Positions 1 to 8,779 are shown, numbered from the stretch's first letter. The stretch is DNA of 16,355 nt from Acanthamoeba lenticulata (GCA_002179805.1 NAVB01001870.1:1-16355), one strand, 5' to 3'. Notes: a model not told the origin generated them from the sequence alone. Numbers and translations: made by a program.

Positions 1-818
1 ATGAAGCGGACCTTGTTGAGGCCGTAGTTGACTCCCATCTTCACGCCTGTGGAGGCGGCACGTTTTGCCCGAGGTGAGCCGACACGGTTCAGGCCTCACA
101 TGGCCACACGCGCATGATTGAGCGTACCGGCGAGCTGCGGCATGGCCTCAGCGTTGAGGAACGGCGCCAGCGAGAGCGTGAGGAAGCCGTGCGCCACGGG
201 ACCACCTGATCGCGAGCATTCACGTGTGAGTTTTTGGTCCAAATGTAAATAAATAAATAAAATACAAGAATTTATTTCTTTATTATTATTATTATTTTTA
301 AAATTTAAAAGAGGACGACAGTACCAAAGGGGGACTCCTTCTTGGCACGCTCAGGTTCCGTGTGGATCCACTGCCAGTCGCAGGTGGCATCGGCGAACGT
401 ATTGACCCTCTGCACCGCCTTGCTGTAAGACAAATGGTGGTGATAAAGGTCATGCAAAAGGTTGGATGCTCACCTCCTGGGTGATCTCGAGCCAGCCGCT
501 GACGCCGACCTCGGTGCCGATGGCCTTCTTCATCTCGTCCACGCTGGCGAAGCTGCGCTTCTGCGCCACGGCGCGACCCTTGACCTCGTCCCTCACTGCG
601 CCAGCGTCGCATCAGCGCATGAGTTGAGGAAGCGAGAAGGGGGGGGGGAGTCACGTACGGGCATTGGTGCGGTTGGCCTCAAAGGCGTCGCTGCCTGCGC
701 CACACAAATTAGATGAAGAAAGAAGAGCCAACCGGTAAAGCTTTTCATGCGCACCCTCACTCAGGACCACGTGGTTGCCCAAAACCTGCACTCGCCTTGC
801 TGCCTTTTGTGCGCTCAT
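1..818 (-). CDS. MaoC-like (R)-specific enoyl-CoA hydratase, 3' end outside window
   Basis: Predicted to hydrate trans-2-enoyl-CoA to (R)-3-hydroxyacyl-CoA. Exons in reading order: 755-818, 659-694, 474-595, 325-418, 128-205 and 46 down to the window edge; introns are 60, 63, 55, 119 and 81 bp and all phases agree. The visible 146 residues hold a hot-dog-fold core resembling mycobacterial Rv0130: the hydratase signature [12 protein letters not shown] (residues 82-93, candidate catalytic Asp88 and His93), then [15 protein letters not shown] and [12 protein letters not shown]. The residue before the catalytic Asp is Cys where relatives have Gly. About 45 residues precede the core, more than in bacterial relatives. 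The start at 818 is the first ATG in this frame near the gene end. The last 25-30 residues are missing, so a C-terminal peroxisomal signal cannot be judged. Family is clear; substrate is not. Confidence 0.86.
206..324 (-). other. AT-rich intron of the MaoC gene
   Basis: This 119-bp intron separates the PFG and GPVAHGF parts of the hydratase core. It starts GTACTG and ends CAG. It is far richer in A+T than the flanking exons and contains a TTA/ATT microsatellite around 281-299 next to runs of A and T. A dehydratase core that reads continuously across the junction supports it. Confidence 0.8.
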
Positions 819-987
819 GATGGTTGTGTCGATCTCAAGGTTTTGTTCTGTTGAGAAAACAGGGAAAACAGTATCTCCCATGTTTTTGTATTTTACACCA
901 CTTGCATTACTTACATAACTTGCGCTTGACATTTTTTGCATATTTCTGTCTCCTGAGTGATCACGCATTGCGACCACATGTGAGGGC
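819..987 (-). promoter_or_regulatory. Gap between GATA and MaoC genes with a strong splice acceptor
   Basis: These 169 bp hold the GATA 3' UTR and the MaoC promoter or leader. On the minus strand a strong acceptor (TTTTCTCAACAG, ending at 848) lies about 30 bases before the MaoC ATG, and a GTAAG donor-like site begins at 991. Together they would define a 144-bp intron in a leader or read-through transcript. No TATA box was identified with confidence. Confidence 0.35.
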
Positions 988-1817
988 TTACGTCGAGTTG
1001 AGCAGGAAGGAGATGCTCGCTTTGGGTGGCGAGGCGGTCGGAGGCGCGTGCTCCTCCCGTTGAACCAGTTGATGTTGTAGTTGCAGTTGAGGCTCTGCGC
1101 TGCGCCTGGCCTGGCGGGCGTGTCGGATGCCACAGGCGTTGCATAGCCTGTGTACCGTTGGTTGAGCGGAACGTATTCTTAAGCAAGAAACAACAAAGAA
1201 GAAGAGAAAAGACATGTACGTGGAAGGACCCAGCGGGCCGGTGCGCCACTGGCTGGTGTAGTGGGTGTGGCAAACCAAGCAGGATCGATCGGGGAACAGG
1301 CGCTTCGAACGTTGGCCCACTGCGGCTGGTTGATGCTCGGCTGAAGATGAATCGAATACTGTTGTGGAGGTTGCCATGGATGAGAACTGGCTATCTGTTG
1401 AAGATAGACTTGGATGATGCGGGGAAAAGCGATCTTCTGGCCTTGAGAGCGACAGCCCTGGTGGATACGAAGATTGTTCCTTCATCTTTAACTCCTTCTG
1501 CTTGCTCGGCGGAGGATGTTTGAGGTGGTTTGGGTTGTAGTGGTTCATGAAGTAGGCCGTTCGCTTCAGGCGTGCGTGGTTGTGGACCTTGACGGAAGAA
1601 AGACAGAAGTTAGCTCAATGCAAACGGCCGTCTCTCTTGCCGAGAAGTAGCGGGCTTGACAAAGCTGAAAGTAGTTGTGTTCACTCGTGTACGCCGCGTG
1701 GTTGGTGCCTCCACGGAGACTCAATATGCGCTCGTTTCACGGTACTGCGCCAGTGGGTGAGCTTGGTGACGCCTCGTGAGGTGTTTCGACCTTCTCCCAA
1801 TTGCGGGAGAGGCTCAT
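988..1817 (-). CDS. Single-finger GATA-type zinc-finger protein
   Basis: Probable sequence-specific transcription factor. Exons: 1746-1817, 1220-1587, 988-1147; introns 158 and 72 bp; 199 residues. One GATA finger is visible: Cys127 and Cys130, an 18-residue loop containing SQWRTGPLGPSTL, then Cys149-Asn-Ala-Cys152 followed by GIRHARQARR, a basic tail. The 18-residue loop matches plant and fungal GATA fingers (animal fingers usually have 17). The N-terminal half is rich in Ser, Pro and His, as expected for disordered regulator sequence. The second intron lies within the finger. The first exon is less certain: it rests on an ATG at 1817, a GTACCG donor and an acceptor at 1588 with a good pyrimidine tract. 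Without it translation could start at the ATG at 1548, giving 162 residues. The TAA stop overlaps a GTAAG donor-like sequence. Confidence 0.75.
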
Positions 1818-1940
1818 CTACTAATGCGCGTCACCTGGTGCTCTTTGTTGTGACAGAAATTTGGCCAAACAAAAGCCGAGCCACAAGCCAGCTGCGGGTC
1901 GCAACTGAACCGAATCGCTTTCGTTTTCGTTTTTCATTCT

Positions 1941-3431
1941 TTACGCGCTTTTCCTTTCTTCGAGTGTAGAAGCCGCCCATAGCTCGTGCGCGGGGTTCAA
2001 GGGCGCAAAGAAGGCAGCAACGACGTCTTCGGACACCTCGTCGTGATGCGCTGGCTGCCACTGCGGCCGGTGATGCTTGGCGACCAATACGGCGTGAACG
2101 CCCTCGACAAAATCGTGGCTCTGCATGAAGCGTGCAGCGACACGCAGGTCCATCGCGTAGACCTCCTCGAGGCTCATGCCTCGCGCCTTTTGCAGCGCCG
2201 CAAAGGTCACCTTGACCGACGTGGGCGACTTTTGTAGCAGAACCTTGTGTGCCGTGGCGGCCCATGCGTTGAGGTCCTTCTCGGCCTCGAGTCGCCGGTA
2301 GATTTCCTCAGCCGAGGGCGCATCAAAATAGCGCTGGATGCTCGCCGCGTGCTCGTCGAGCTCAACCTGCCCCTCTGTGGTCGAGTGCGGCCCACCAGCC
2401 CACAGTTAATCGCACAGTCTTACGTACTGCCAGCGACCCGACAACGTACCGGGCCGGCCGGCTAACGAGCCCAGGACGGCGTCGACCGCGTGCGCGACCG
2501 TCCGGTCTGCGCGGCCCAGGTCGGCTCGGCTGAGCTCCTCCTCGAGACGGCTCAGACTGGCCTGCGGCACGAAGTGTGTGGCGATTTTGCAGTGGAGGAC
2601 GTCCGGCGCGCCCAGTCGCGCGCCCAGCAGCGCCACATAGTTGCCCACGCCAGCTGCCCGCCGCCACCATCAGCTTCGTTGTCTTCTTCATCATCCTCCT
2701 CATGATGAAGGAAGATGTACCGCCAGGCAGGCGCGAGAGGAAGTGGCTGCCGCCTACGTCGGGGAAGAAGCCGATGGCCGTTTCGGGCATGGCAAAGGTC
2801 GTGGTCTCGGTGGCCACACGATAGCGGCAGCCAATGGCCAGCCCGACGCCGCCGCCCATGACGATGCCTCCGATTAGGGCCACGCAGGGCTTGACCGCCT
2901 GGATTCGATGCACGAAGGCGTCGAGCCGGTACTCGTCCGCGAAGAACTGGCGCGGGTAGGCCTCGTTGCCGCGCCGGGCCTCGTCGGCCACCGCCCGGAT
3001 GTCGCCGCCCGCGCAGAAGGCGCGGTCGCCAGCGCCCTTGAGAAGAATCAGCTTCACCGCAGCGTCGTGCTCGGCCTCGCGGAAGATCTGCCACAGCAAA
3101 TTGATCATCTCTACGAGATGCGCACCTTGTGAGCGAAAAGTATCGAGGGGTGGGCGAAGAAGAGATGAAGGGACGCACCCATGTTGAGAGCGTTGAGGGC
3201 ACGAGGCCGGTTGAGAGTCACAACCAAGCAGCCGTTGGGGTGCAGCACCTTGTGGACTACCGGGAGCTGCGGTGTGCTCGTGGTGGCGTTCTGCTCGTGC
3301 GAGAGATGCAGGGTTACCGACAAGCCCTACATGTGGGTGTCGAGCAAGATACTGAAAGGGCCTTCAATCAATACCTGGTGCAAGTGGCCAGCCACCACAT
3401 GAAGCCGTTTGCTGCTCTTCGCCGTGGCCAT
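1941..3431 (-). CDS. HIBCH: 3-hydroxyisobutyryl-CoA hydrolase
   Basis: Hydrolyses 3-hydroxyisobutyryl-CoA in mitochondrial valine catabolism; a crotonase-fold enzyme. Exons: 3375-3431, 3179-3290, 2721-3125, 2450-2653, 1941-2374; introns 84, 53, 67 and 75 bp; 403 residues, close to the roughly 385 of animal HIBCH. Visible motifs: VVTLNRPRALNALN (42-55), AFCAGGD (92-98, oxyanion hole), GGIVMGGGVGL (142-152), and MPETAIGFFPDVGG (169-182) with the expected acid residues Glu171 and Asp179. The C-terminal half keeps KSPTSVKVT and HDFVEGVHAVL, typical of HIBCH and not of simple enoyl-CoA hydratases. The first ~34 residues contain Lys, Arg and His but no acidic residue, consistent with a mitochondrial presequence. 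Exon 1 is inferred because the second exon has no ATG upstream of the conserved core. The call is firm; the N-terminus is moderately sure. Confidence 0.9.
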
Positions 3432-3532
3432 CTTGTATGTTTTATTATTTAATATTTAACGCGAAAGATAAAACGAGAGAAAAAGCGAAATTTTTTCTGC
3501 ACGAATCGTGCTGGTTGACGAAATCCCGGCCG
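3432..3532. promoter_or_regulatory. Compact divergent promoter between HIBCH and CBS genes
   Basis: Only 101 bp separate the HIBCH start codon (minus) from the preferred CBS-protein start (plus). The left half, about 3438-3475, is a T/A-rich block in otherwise GC-rich DNA and contains TATT and TTTAAT-like words but no perfect TATA box. One short AT-rich region probably serves both genes. Confidence 0.5.
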
Positions 3533-4831
3533 ATGACAAGAGAAACGTCAACCGGATTCGGCGACGATCCACCAAGTGGGTTCGAGGGCAAGCGAGCTTC
3601 TTCTTCTGCAAGCACTAGAGCCGTTCCAAAGGTGACTAGCCTATTGCTCGAAACATTCCACAAGATCAACATGTCGAGCAAAGTCGTACATCATATGGAA
3701 GGCCTGCACGGCCGTCAGTCTGACTTCATGACGTTCTCGTCCTTGTCGTCAGTCGTGGAGAAGAGCGGACCCGTGGTGTGGATATCGCCCCAGGCTTCGA
3801 TTTCTGCCACTTGCGACTTGTTAAGGACTCACAGGTGCCTCTCCATGCCTGTCTACGACAAGGAGAAACGTCGTATTCTGGGCCTGGTGGACATTCTCGA
3901 CATCTGTGGCTTCCTCTGCTGGGGTTCCATGAACTTCTTCAAGCAGAATGCAGACAAAGCCGTCCTTGACGAGCAAGACCGCGAGTTGAAGGCCAAGATG
4001 AACGAAGTCCCGATTGTGGACGTCCTCAACGCGAAACAGCAGCATCATGGCACGCTCGTCGTCAAGCGTCAGCTGGACTCGGTGTGCTCGCTACTCGACC
4101 TCATGGCCCAGGGTCTTCACCGCGCTCTGGTGCAGGTGTGGCCAGAAGACGAGGATGAAGAAGGCCAGAGCTTGGAGCACTACCGCCTTGTGGCCCAGGT
4201 CGACATCGTGCGCTTCCTCGTCGACCACAAGCGGAACCTCAACCATCACTTGATCGCCAGCAGCTTGGCCGATCTGGGCTTGGCTGGCCCCACGCCGTCC
4301 GACCCGTCCTTGCCAGCAGCTTCGTCGTCATCGTCCGCAGCCAAATCCCTCATCTATTCGATCGAGGAGGGCAAGACGGCGCTGGAGGCCTTCCGCACGA
4401 TGGCCGTCTCTGGCGTGCACGCCATCGGCATCATCGGCGCCCCTGTCGGCTCTGCTGATGAAAGCGACCAGCAACCGCGCTTGCTGTACAACCTGTCAGC
4501 GTCGGACTTGCGGGACATCTTGACGCCCGACACGGTCCATCTGCTCCGCGAGCCCGTCGAGGTCTTCCTTGCGCGCGTGCTGGAGAAGGACCCCAAGGGG
4601 CGGCCCAAGAATCTCGTCACCTGCTCGCCAGGCGACTCCCTGCTGCAGGTGATGGAGCTGGTCGTGCGCTCGAGGGTCCACCGCGTCTGGGTGGTCGACC
4701 GCCAGCACCGGCCCCTGGGCCTCGTTACCCTCACCGACGTCCTCTCCAAGTTTGCCTCGTTCGACTACGCGCTCGCCCAGGCTGCTGTCAAGAAGACTAT
4801 CGTCCCACTCTCCCTCTCTTCTCCCCACTAA
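3533..4831 (+). CDS. Four-CBS-repeat protein, AMPK-gamma/Sds23-like
   Basis: Intronless, 432 residues. The CBS repeats form two tandem modules that in relatives bind adenine nucleotides. CBS1 is about residues 80-128 (WISPQASISATCDLL ... GLVDILDI), CBS2 about 160-235 (ending VAQVDIVRFLVDH), CBS3 about 270-330 (ending LSASDLRDIL) and CBS4 about 358-408 (HRVWVVDRQHRPLGLVTLTD). The last repeat is the clearest and resembles the ends of SNF4/AMPK-gamma and fungal Sds23. A Ser/Ala-rich linker splits the two modules, and acidic EDEDEE lies inside CBS2. The ATG at 3533 is preferred over one at 3437, because 3437 is only 6 bases from the divergent HIBCH start and its 32 extra residues look like translated AT-rich promoter. 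No kinase or other enzyme domain is present, so the role is probably regulatory. Partner unknown. Confidence 0.85.
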   Translation: MTRETSTGFGDDPPSGFEGKRASSSASTRAVPKVTSLLLETFHKINMSSKVVHHMEGLHGRQSDFMTFSSLSSVVEKSGPVVWISPQASISATCDLLRTHRCLSMPVYDKEKRRILGLVDILDICGFLCWGSMNFFKQNADKAVLDEQDRELKAKMNEVPIVDVLNAKQQHHGTLVVKRQLDSVCSLLDLMAQGLHRALVQVWPEDEDEEGQSLEHYRLVAQVDIVRFLVDHKRNLNHHLIASSLADLGLAGPTPSDPSLPAASSSSSAAKSLIYSIEEGKTALEAFRTMAVSGVHAIGIIGAPVGSADESDQQPRLLYNLSASDLRDILTPDTVHLLREPVEVFLARVLEKDPKGRPKNLVTCSPGDSLLQVMELVVRSRVHRVWVVDRQHRPLGLVTLTDVLSKFASFDYALAQAAVKKTIVPLSLSSPH

Positions 4832-5057
4832 GTCATCTTTAAGCGTTTCTTTTTCCCAACTTGTACAGAAAGGCAAACAGAAAAAAAAAAATAAAAAAAA
4901 ATGACCACAAAGCAGACGAAGATGGAAAAGGGTAAGAGCCACGCCTCCTTGCTGACGAGACCCGCTGAGGCACAGCGCAAGAGAGGAAAAGGGGGACAAA
5001 ATCGTTGTGAATTGTTGCTCGATTAAATCGCATCGACGAAGGGAAAAAGAGCAGAGA
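4832..5057 (+). promoter_or_regulatory. 3' end of CBS gene and promoter of p24 gene
   Basis: This 226-bp gap contains an A-rich tract (about 4880-4901) with AATAAA at 4890-4895, a plausible polyadenylation signal 59 bases after the CBS stop. The rest, purine-rich and GC-moderate, should hold the p24 promoter and leader. No clear TATA box was seen. Confidence 0.4.
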
Positions 5058-6023
5058 ATGAGGGCAAGCAACGGCTACTCGCGGTTCACGGTTCTCGCTG
5101 TATTGTTCGCCTTTGGTGTGGTCTGCCTCTTGTCGCTCGTGGAGCCGAGCGAGGCTTTCTCCATCATGGTGCCGGCCCGGGAGGAAGAGTGCGTGTATGA
5201 GAACGCCAAGGCGGGCTACGCCATACACATCCGCTTCCAAGTTCTGTCGGGAGGCCACCAAGACGTTGACATCAAGGTACATTTACTTGCTACAGCAGTT
5301 GATGCTTCAGATCTTGTCGGATTGACTGAGGTGTTTGTTGCACGGCGCAGTTCACGTTCCGTCGAGAGGGCGCACCGGCCGGAGAGGAAGACCTTGTTCT
5401 TATGGCACAGCGGAGGACCGAAGAGAAGTACACCTTCACCGCAGTGAGCAACGGCGAGTACAAGTTCTGCTTCGGCAACCTGATGTCGCTCACCACCAAC
5501 AAGATCATCAACGTCGCCACCTCGGTCACCGTCCCGCGCTCCAGCGTGGTTGTCGGTACTGCCAGCCACTTCTTTTGTTGGGTTCTTCTACTTCTGCTCG
5601 ACCTCACGCTTGGACCGATTTCAGAGTACATCGACCCGATCGACGAAGTCGTCAGGCAACTGGCCAGCTACGTGGACGTGGTCCGGGACGAGCAGACCCA
5701 GATGAAGCAGCGAGACGTGGTCACCTCCAACTGTACGCCTTTCCTTCAACATAGCTGTTGTTCCTCTTGTTGACAGAATGCCGCCTCGCCGCCTTGCTGC
5801 CGCTACATGCAGTGGCCGATTCCACGAACGCGCAGGTGCTCTACTACTCGATCGGTGAGCTCGTGATCCTCTTCTTTTGCGTGGGCTACCAGATCTACAA
5901 CATCCAGCGCATGTTCGAAGGTACGAACACTACACACATGGAGGACTTCTTCTTCGTAGGCTTTCGTCTGATACACGCTTTGGCAACTTTGTGTTGCGAC
6001 CAACAGTCAAGCGACAAATGTAA
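5058..6023 (+). CDS. p24/TMED family cargo receptor (TMED2-like)
   Basis: Type I membrane protein of COPI/COPII vesicles between ER and Golgi. Exons: 5058-5276, 5351-5555, 5625-5732, 5813-5920, 6007-6023; introns 74, 69, 80 and 86 bp; 218 residues. A hydrophobic signal peptide spans about residues 9-33. The lumenal GOLD domain follows, with the conserved Cys pair (EEECVYEN, Cys45; GEYKFCFGN, Cys113). Then come a coiled-coil stretch (about 143-175), a membrane segment (about 186-207) and a short cytoplasmic tail ending QRMFEVKRQM. The tail FEVKR and the GOLD motifs most resemble the p24-beta subfamily (TMED2). The start at 5058 places the signal peptide near the N-terminus; an upstream in-frame ATG at 5007 would add 17 basic residues. 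The acceptor at 5812 is chosen because the one at 5776 would create a stop. Confidence 0.88.
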
Positions 6024-6449
6024 AGTGGCTCAGTTCTGGTGCACGTCGTAAGGCTCTTTACAGTAAGTCTCTTTCTCTCTCTTTGCTCTCGTTGTTCGTT
6101 TCAACTACCACTGCCTGTTTCTGACAATAAAGAAGGACGGAGGAAGAGGCATGCTTTGAAGAAACGAAAAAGCTCTGCTACGCCGCACGCCACGGCAGCT
6201 TGGCGGGATTTCTACCGCTGGAATGCTGCTGCATTCCATTGCCAAAATCGAAGCATTCTTACCAAAGAGCGAAAGTTATCCGGGATATGGACGACAGAGG
6301 CCGCTTCGTGCAGAGACACGCTTGTGGTTGTTGTCTTGGTCACTGAAGTGTGGTGAGGTTTCGTGCTGTGGTAAAGGGAAAACCTGAAAAGCCATAGCAA
6401 AAGCCCTCTCGAGTGTGCGCCTCATCCCTTCTTACTCGTGGACGGGAAG
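6024..6449 (+). promoter_or_regulatory. 426-bp gap: p24 3' UTR and kinase promoter
   Basis: No coding sequence is supported here. AATAAA at 6126-6131, about 100 bases after the p24 stop, is a candidate polyadenylation signal. A strong donor-like GTAAGT at 6064, followed by a CT-rich tract to about 6100, could belong to a UTR intron. An open frame over 6039-6356 matches no known family. The remainder (about 6140-6440) should contain the kinase promoter; no convincing TATA box was found. Confidence 0.4.
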
Positions 6450-8779
6450 ATGTTGGGGGAAGGGAGTCTTCCAGACTCCGACTGGGAGATCCCAGAAGAA
6501 GACATCGTGTTCGAGAAGCAAGTCAGTCAAGGCAACTTTGGCCGCATCTTCCTGGGCACGTACTTCGGGACCGAGGTGGCCATCAAGCAGATCCTCCCTT
6601 GCGAAACCGAGGAAATGACACAAAAGTACATCGAACGCGAGGTCACCGTTCTCAAGTGCGCTTCCTTCTCTTAGTCCCATGAGCCCCATTCTACAGAACT
6701 CTAACAGCCGCTTTTTTGTAGAGGCTTGCGCCATCCGAGTGTGGTCAACTTTATGGGCGTGGTGAGGCGCAACATTGACTTCTACATTGTCACGGAGTGG
6801 GTCGATGGTGGCAACTTGCGCACCCTCACGCGTGATAAGAACGACACGCTCACCTGGCGTAACAAGGTAAGCATCGCTCGCGAGGTAGCGGTTGCCATGG
6901 CCTTTCTCCACGGGCGCGGCGTCATCCACAGAGACCTCAAGGCCGACAACCTGCTCATCACCAAGGCTGGTCACATCAAGCTGTGTACGGCCTTCCTTCA
7001 TAGCTTTGCCTTCTCTCTTCGCAGCACGGCCTCACGCGCGGTCTGCACAGGTGACTTCGGGTTTGCAAGGCAGCACAAAGTGTCGGGCTACATGACCCTC
7101 GCCGGGACGGAGGAGGTGCGTGTAGCGGACAACTGTGGCCGCATGTGGGTGTGTCTGCTAACTTGATTGCCATGCACGGACGTGCAGTACATGGCGCCTG
7201 AGGTCATCTTGGGCATGGAGTACGACGAGAAAGTTGATGTCTACAGCTACGGCGTCGTGCTGCTCGAGCTGGTGTCGCGCAAGGTCCCGCCGGTTCGAGG
7301 CCCGGCATCCGCCTTTGACTTCACCCCCGAGCAGCTGCAGTCCACCATCCCGCCAGACTGTACGCCCCTTTGCTCGTCCTCCTCTTTGTCCATCTTGGCC
7401 TTTGGCTGACGGCTGGCCGGTCGCACGATCAGGCCCAACGATGCTGGAAGACCTGATCTTGCGGTGCCTGGACTACAAGCCCAGCAAGCGGCCGGCCTTC
7501 AAGGACATCATCGTCAGCTGCAAGGACCTGCTCGACGAGCTCCAGGACGAGAACACCTCCGGGAGGATGATGGAGGGCGGCGAGACCATGCGCACTCAAC
7601 GGGCGCTGGAGATCATGAAGAACCGGTACGAGGCAACGTGCCAAACGACGGTTGCAATGCAACTCCTCATTGTGTGCTTCCAGATTGAAGGGCGCACAGG
7701 CATTGCTTTCGGCCGAGACAAACAAGCCCCGAGTGGACTCGCCACTGCACTCGGGACGACGAACTGGGCCCGCCGCGTTCACGGTACGCTCGACCTGGCC
7801 CTTACCCCGCAAGTCAGCCTCTCGAATAACGGGAGCCTCCTTCGCAGTCGCCTCGAACAATGCCCGAAAACAGAGGCGCGCTCATGACATCAACGACCAA
7901 CATGTCCAAGCAGCCCATGGCGGATCCCCCTCAGCTGCGACGGACCACCACAGCTGCCGAGTTTGGTACGCACACATCACCGTCCCACAACTGAAGAGAC
8001 AAAAGGATGTCCTCGTCTGACGTTCTTTGGCCCCAACAGGCTCCTCCCAGTCCGACGGACGTCTCTGGGGCAGTCTCGCTGCGCGCCAACTGAAGGGCGG
8101 CAAGACGGTGACGTTGCCACTGGAGCTCCTGCGCAAGGGCGACGTCTACATCGAGGAAAATCAGGTCATCGCACGCAACTCGACCGGCCTGCAGACCATC
8201 CAGATCTCCAAGAAGTACTCGTGGAACTCAAAGCCCATGATCATGAAGGTCACCGTGATGACCCACATCACCCCCGGCGGATGGCTCACCATTACCGGTA
8301 CTGGTGGCAGACATGAGATTCGTGTTTTAAACCTCTTTTCCGTCGAAGTTTAACCCTGCCCAACCGTGCGCAGTTGAGTTTGACAACCGCTCGCCCAAGG
8401 TTGTGACGGCCATTCAAGCGTGGATCACGGAGCAGCGGCCAGCGGTCAAGAAGAAGAAGCCAGGTCTTGACGAAAAAGTATCAGCTCAGCCCCATCATCA
8501 TGATCTTGCAAGATGGTGACGAGGATTGGTCCTGATAAGTTGTGGATTGACCGCGCACAGGACCTGAGCAAGCCGGTCTTCTTTGACCCGAGCCCGGTCC
8601 TGCCGCTGGCGCGCAAGGAGCGACCGTCGTGGGTGGGCGACGTGGAGTTTCCCATCCCGCAGGACCTGGCGCCCTCGACGCAGGAGCTGAACTATGTGCT
8701 CAACGTGGAAGGCGTCGTGGAGAAGGGCAAGGCCAAGAACATTCGCGTTGTGGTGCCCCTCACGGTTCGATCCAGTTGA
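6450..8779 (+). CDS. TKL-type protein kinase fused to an arrestin C-terminal domain
   Basis: Ten exons: 6450-6655, 6722-6984, 7051-7115, 7188-7359, 7433-7625, 7684-7783, 7848-7965, 8040-8297, 8374-8477, 8561-8779; nine introns of 58-83 bp; 565 residues in one frame. Kinase domain, about residues 18-270: glycine loop VSQGNFGRIF (first Gly replaced by Ser26), VAIK Lys46, likely helix-C Glu64, HRDLKADN (138-145), DFG (158-160), APE (181-183) and a C-lobe PSKRPAF motif. All core catalytic residues are present, so it should be active. A linker of about 100 residues follows. Residues about 373-565 resemble an arrestin C-domain: KPMIMKVTVMTHITPGGWL, VEFDNRSPKVVTAIQAWI, and a final IPQDLAPSTQ ... NIRVVVPLTV strand pair. 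The arrestin N-domain is not seen. Intron phases agree throughout and no promoter-like gap separates the halves. Two separate genes remain possible, with the second starting at an ATG near 7884. Confidence 0.78.

Noticed and set aside
1580..1969. Plus-strand open frame of 129 residues
   Set aside because: It has no family motif and lies across the GATA first exon and intron, the intergenic gap and the 3' end of HIBCH on the other strand.
2406..3202. Separate overlapping frames in the HIBCH region as independent genes
   Set aside because: They are exons of one gene: introns at 2375-2449, 2654-2720 and 3126-3178 reconnect them with consistent phase into a full HIBCH.
3291..3323. TTG start at 3323 for HIBCH
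   Set aside because: TTG starts are not expected in a nuclear eukaryotic gene. An upstream ATG exon (3375-3431) joins in frame, and these bases then belong to the intron.
3437..3532. Upstream ATG giving the CBS protein 32 more residues
   Set aside because: It starts 6 bases from the divergent HIBCH start and translates an AT-rich promoter block (MFYYLIFNAK). The ATG at 3533 is more sensible.
5777..5812. Earlier acceptor at 5776 for p24 intron 3
   Set aside because: Joining 5732 to 5777 creates an immediate TAA stop. The acceptor ending at 5812 restores the expected LADSTNAQVLYYSI sequence.
6039..6356. Open frame of 105 residues between p24 and kinase genes
   Set aside because: The sequence is low in recognisable features and overlaps a polyadenylation signal and CT-rich tract. 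It looks like UTR and promoter DNA.
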